Shown one piece after another: positions 61,767 through 64,000 of a DNA stretch of 64,000 bases. The position numbers were made by a program, and so were the translations under genes. The notes below the pieces were generated by a model. It ran no database searches and had not been told where the DNA came from. It saw nothing but the letters and a program-made list of their open reading frames with translations. Source of the DNA: Streptomyces koelreuteriae (lineage in GTDB: Bacteria; Actinomycetota; Actinomycetes; Streptomycetales; Streptomycetaceae); NCBI RefSeq assembly GCF_018604545.1, contig NZ_CP075896.1, positions 7,750,001 to 7,814,000 of the forward strand. The letters run 5' to 3'. Within the stretch, counting starts at the first letter, position 1, and the number at the start of each line of letters is the position of its first letter.

Positions 61767-63106
61767 GGAACCTCGCTGTGCGCGGCCTCCATCAGGGACT
61801 CCCAGTCCGGAAGCTTGACCACTCCGCGTCCGAGTGACGCTCCCAGCTCCGCCTCCGCCCGCTCGATCGACTGCCAGCCCGTCCACTCGACCGGGTCGGT
61901 GCCCGCCGCGCGCAGGGCCGTGAGCGTGTCCTGGGGGACGTCCCGGGCGGTCAGGAGCGGGGCGTCCTCCAGGAGGGACATTGCCGTTTCCTTCGCGCAG
62001 GGCCGGTTCGTGCCGATCACGCCCGTCGGGCCGCGCTTGATCCAGCCGGCCACGTACTCGCCGGGCGTGACGACGCCCTCGCGCAGGACTCGTCCGGCCA
62101 GGTTCGGCACGGTGCCGGTCTTCGGGTCGAACGGCAGCCCCTCCATCGGTACTCCGAGATAGCCCACCGAACGCAGCACCAACTGCGCCTCGATGTCCTC
62201 GTACCGGCCCGTGCCCGTCACGCCGCCCTGCCCGTCCGGTGCCGTTCGCTCGAACCGCACCGCGCCCACGTGGCCCCGCTCGGCGAGCAGTTCGACCGGG
62301 CGGAGGAAGAAGCGCAGGTGGATCCGGTGCGGGGCGTCGGCCGGCGGGGACTCGGCCCAGCCGCGCACGACCTCCACGTTGCGCCGCTGCGGGGCGGGCA
62401 GCGCGGACGGGTCCGTGTACCCCGGGTCCGCCGCCAGCTCCGCCGGGTCCGCTGTGACGTCGGTCCCCGGCAGGGTGCCCAGCTCGCGCAGCTCCTTGGT
62501 GGTGAAACGGGCCTGGGACGGGCCGCGCCGGCCCACCATGTGGATCTCGGTCACCCGGCTCGCCGCCAGCGCGGTCAGGGCCGCCTGCGGCATGTCGGTC
62601 GGGCTGAGCTCGGTCAGCCCCCGGGCCAGCATCCGGGTGACGTCCACGGCGACGTTCCCCACGCCGATGACCACGGCGGATCGCGCGTCCCGCAGGAAAC
62701 CGCCGTCCACGGCGTCCGGGTGGGCGCTGTACCAGGACACGAACTGCGTCGCCGACCAGCTCCCTGGCAGGTCCTCCCCGGGAATGCCCAGATGCCGGTC
62801 CGTGGCGGCGCCCACGCAGTACACCACCGCGTGGTACAGCTCCCGCAGCCGGGCGGCCGGCACCCCGCCGGGGCCCACCTGCACGCCCCCGAGGAACCGC
62901 ACCCGGTCGTGCTCCAGGACCGCGCGCAGATTGTTCTGCAGCGACTTGATCTTCTCGTGGTCGGGTGCCACGCCGTAGCGGACCAGTCCGTACGGGCACG
63001 GCAGCCGGTCCAGGACGTCGACGCGCACCTCGGAGTCCAGCTGGACGAGGCTCTGCGCGGTGTAGCACCCGCTCGGCCCGGAGCCTACGACGGCGACTCG
63101 CAGCAC
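61763..63106 (-). CDS. Ferredoxin/adrenodoxin-NADP+ reductase, FprA type
   Basis: 447 residues from GTG 63106 (AAGGAG eight bases upstream). FAD motif VAVVGSGPSGCYTAQSLVQL, the PYGLVRYGVAPDHEKIK signature of adrenodoxin-reductase-like enzymes near residue 38, NADP motif VVIGVGNVAVDVTRMLA near 150, and the second GYLGVPMEGLPFDP and PGEYVAGWIKRGPTGVIGTN near 350. Passes electrons from NADPH to ferredoxins, for example for cytochrome P450s. No ferredoxin or P450 gene is adjacent here. Confidence 0.92.
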   Translation of the reverse strand: MLRVAVVGSGPSGCYTAQSLVQLDSEVRVDVLDRLPCPYGLVRYGVAPDHEKIKSLQNNLRAVLEHDRVRFLGGVQVGPGGVPAARLRELYHAVVYCVGAATDRHLGIPGEDLPGSWSATQFVSWYSAHPDAVDGGFLRDARSAVVIGVGNVAVDVTRMLARGLTELSPTDMPQAALTALAASRVTEIHMVGRRGPSQARFTTKELRELGTLPGTDVTADPAELAADPGYTDPSALPAPQRRNVEVVRGWAESPPADAPHRIHLRFFLRPVELLAERGHVGAVRFERTAPDGQGGVTGTGRYEDIEAQLVLRSVGYLGVPMEGLPFDPKTGTVPNLAGRVLREGVVTPGEYVAGWIKRGPTGVIGTNRPCAKETAMSLLEDAPLLTARDVPQDTLTALRAAGTDPVEWTGWQSIERAEAELGASLGRGVVKLPDWESLMEAAHSEVP

Positions 63107-63262
63107 GGCGGAACTCCTTACCCGTCAGATCCCGGGGGATCTCAGGAGAGCTCTGATGTCTCCAGCATCGCACCGGCCGGGCTCCGCTGACAGGGTGCTG
63201 TGCTCCGACCGGGGCGCGTGTCGGATCTATAGCGAATGTGATCATGCGGTTACGTTGCGTGT

Positions 63263-63769
63263 GTGCTGGAAGCATCCTTTCTTAATCTTTCTGATCGCTC
63301 TCCGGTGGACGGGGCGGTGTCCGTGCGCCCCGCGTGGGAAGTGCGGGAGAACGAGGACGCCACGCGGTGGTTCGACGTCCGGCTCGCCTTCACGGACGGC
63401 GCCCACGTCGACGCGCTGGCGGTCGTCGCCGGCGGATGCGTCGGTGTCGAGGAGGTGCGCGCCCGGCCCGCGCTGTCCCTCGACGACCTGGCGGTGCTCG
63501 CCGACTGGCTCGAGGATTCGCTGGCCGAGGCGTGCGGCGCCCAGGGCCCGCTCTCCGAGGGCCCTGGGCGCCGCGCCCGGCCGGTCTGGCCGCGCGGCGC
63601 CGAGGGGCGGTGGCTGGTGGCCCAGGAGTACCGCGCGGCCCAGCAGGGCGGTACCGACCCGGTCCTCGCCGTGATGTGCGCGACCGGGCACAGCCGCCGC
63701 AAGTCGCTGCGCCTGATCGGCCAGGCCAGGGACGCGGGCCTGCTGGCACCACGCCGCGCCCGACGCTGA
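63263..63769 (+). CDS. DUF6214-like protein
   Basis: 168 residues from GTG 63263. The core VSVRPAWEVRENEDATRWFD ... VDALAVVAGGCVGVEEVRAR ... DPVLAVMCATGHSRRKSLRL matches a small conserved Streptomyces family I recall as DUF6214. Start uncertain: the first 14 codons (GTG CTG GAA GCA TCC TTT CTT AAT ...) use codons unlike Streptomyces and may be leader, with the real GTG at 63305 or 63317. Function unknown; the C-terminal basic helix (HSRRKSLRLIGQARDAGLLA) is HTH-like. Confidence 0.72.
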   Translation: MLEASFLNLSDRSPVDGAVSVRPAWEVRENEDATRWFDVRLAFTDGAHVDALAVVAGGCVGVEEVRARPALSLDDLAVLADWLEDSLAEACGAQGPLSEGPGRRARPVWPRGAEGRWLVAQEYRAAQQGGTDPVLAVMCATGHSRRKSLRLIGQARDAGLLAPRRARR

Positions 63770-63780
63770 GCGGGCCGGGC

Positions 63781-63825
63781 TGAGCGGGCCGGCCCCCGGC
63801 ACGACCGAGGCCGGGAGTCCGCTCA
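63781..63825. terminator. Hairpin between convergent DUF6214-like and DUF305 genes
   Basis: Outer arms TGAGCGG / CCGCTCA and inner arms CCCCCGGC / GCCGGGAG (one mismatch). It overlaps the DUF305 stop codon. Confidence 0.55.
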
Positions 63826-64000
63826 GAGCATGTCCCGCATCCGCGTGATCTCGCTGGTCTGCTGGGCGATCACCTCGTCGGCCATCTCCTCGACGCGGAT
63901 GTTGTTGCCCTGCCCCTTCACATCCGAGGCCATGGTGATCGCGCCCTGGTGATGGGTCGTCATCAGGGTCAGGAAGAGGTGGTCGAAGGCCTTGCCGTCG
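63823..64000 (-). CDS. DUF305 protein, C-terminal part (cut by window)
   Basis: The last 58 residues are visible: FDHLFLTLMTTHHQGAITMA ... EEMADEVIAQQTSEITRMRDML, ending at the complement of 63823. HHQGA is the hallmark of the DUF305 four-helix family, exported proteins often linked to copper handling. The N-terminus lies beyond the right edge. Confidence 0.88.
   Translation of the reverse strand, partial: DGKAFDHLFLTLMTTHHQGAITMASDVKGQGNNIRVEEMADEVIAQQTSEITRMRDML

Noticed and set aside
1..64000. Transfer RNA, ribosomal RNA, insertion sequences or attachment sites
   Set aside because: None recognised on either strand by reading; a covariance-model search would be the decisive test.

Overview
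The window is high-GC actinobacterial DNA, almost certainly from a Streptomyces chromosome. The signs are very strong third-position GC bias, many GTG starts, leaderless-looking starts, ATGA-coupled genes, sugar ABC transporters encoded without their own ATPase, Tat and lipoprotein exports, and many GC-rich hairpin terminators. No rRNA, tRNA, CRISPR array, transposase or integrase was seen.

Layout. (1) 1-11324, plus strand: the 3' end of a contractile phage-tail-like particle cluster (extracellular contractile injection system type). It has two paralogous baseplate proteins (the first cut by the window edge), a tail protein I/beta-helix protein, a DUF6519-like protein and an amidase lysin, ending at a perfect hairpin terminator. 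(2) 11362-16737, minus strand: a coupled D-glucarate operon (solute-binding lipoprotein, two permeases, KDG dehydratase, glucarate dehydratase) with a palindromic operator at its head. (3) 16943-23735: DUF5997 divergent from a LysR-type effector domain with no HTH, DUF4142, a secreted GH127 enzyme carrying an inserted LamG domain, a HAD phosphatase, an Lrp regulator and a small membrane protein. (4) 23847-33473: a large HTH-NTPase-TPR protein, an FUSC membrane protein, a lactonase, a degenerate CbiX-like protein, a BadF-type sugar kinase, uracil-DNA glycosylase and a membrane-anchored LamG protein. (5) 33625-45841: a compact type VII secretion module. It has an ECF sigma factor, a one-TM protein, an EssC/EccC-like triple ATPase, two WXG100-type small proteins, a partner protein and a 1515-residue RHS protein that starts with a T7SS-signal-like helical region and ends in an NRGH nuclease domain. 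(6) 45924-51857: SnoaL-like protein, MFS exporter plus FAD monooxygenase with divergent TetR, BNR propeller and an Rv1733c-like membrane protein. (7) 51921-64000: HEAT-repeat protein, AidB-type acyl-CoA dehydrogenase with divergent PaaX-like regulator, two secreted pectate lyases divergent from a CBM2 esterase, OYE-family reductase with divergent ArsR regulator, FprA-type reductase, DUF6214 and the C-terminus of a DUF305 protein.

How it fits together: two weapon or export machines (the contractile particle and the T7SS-RHS module) lie among plant-biomass functions (glucarate, arabinofuranoside, pectin, and a cellulose-binding esterase). The most interesting region is the T7SS-RHS module. Its nuclease toxin has no adjacent immunity gene, and its divergent promoter contains a perfect 28-bp inverted repeat.
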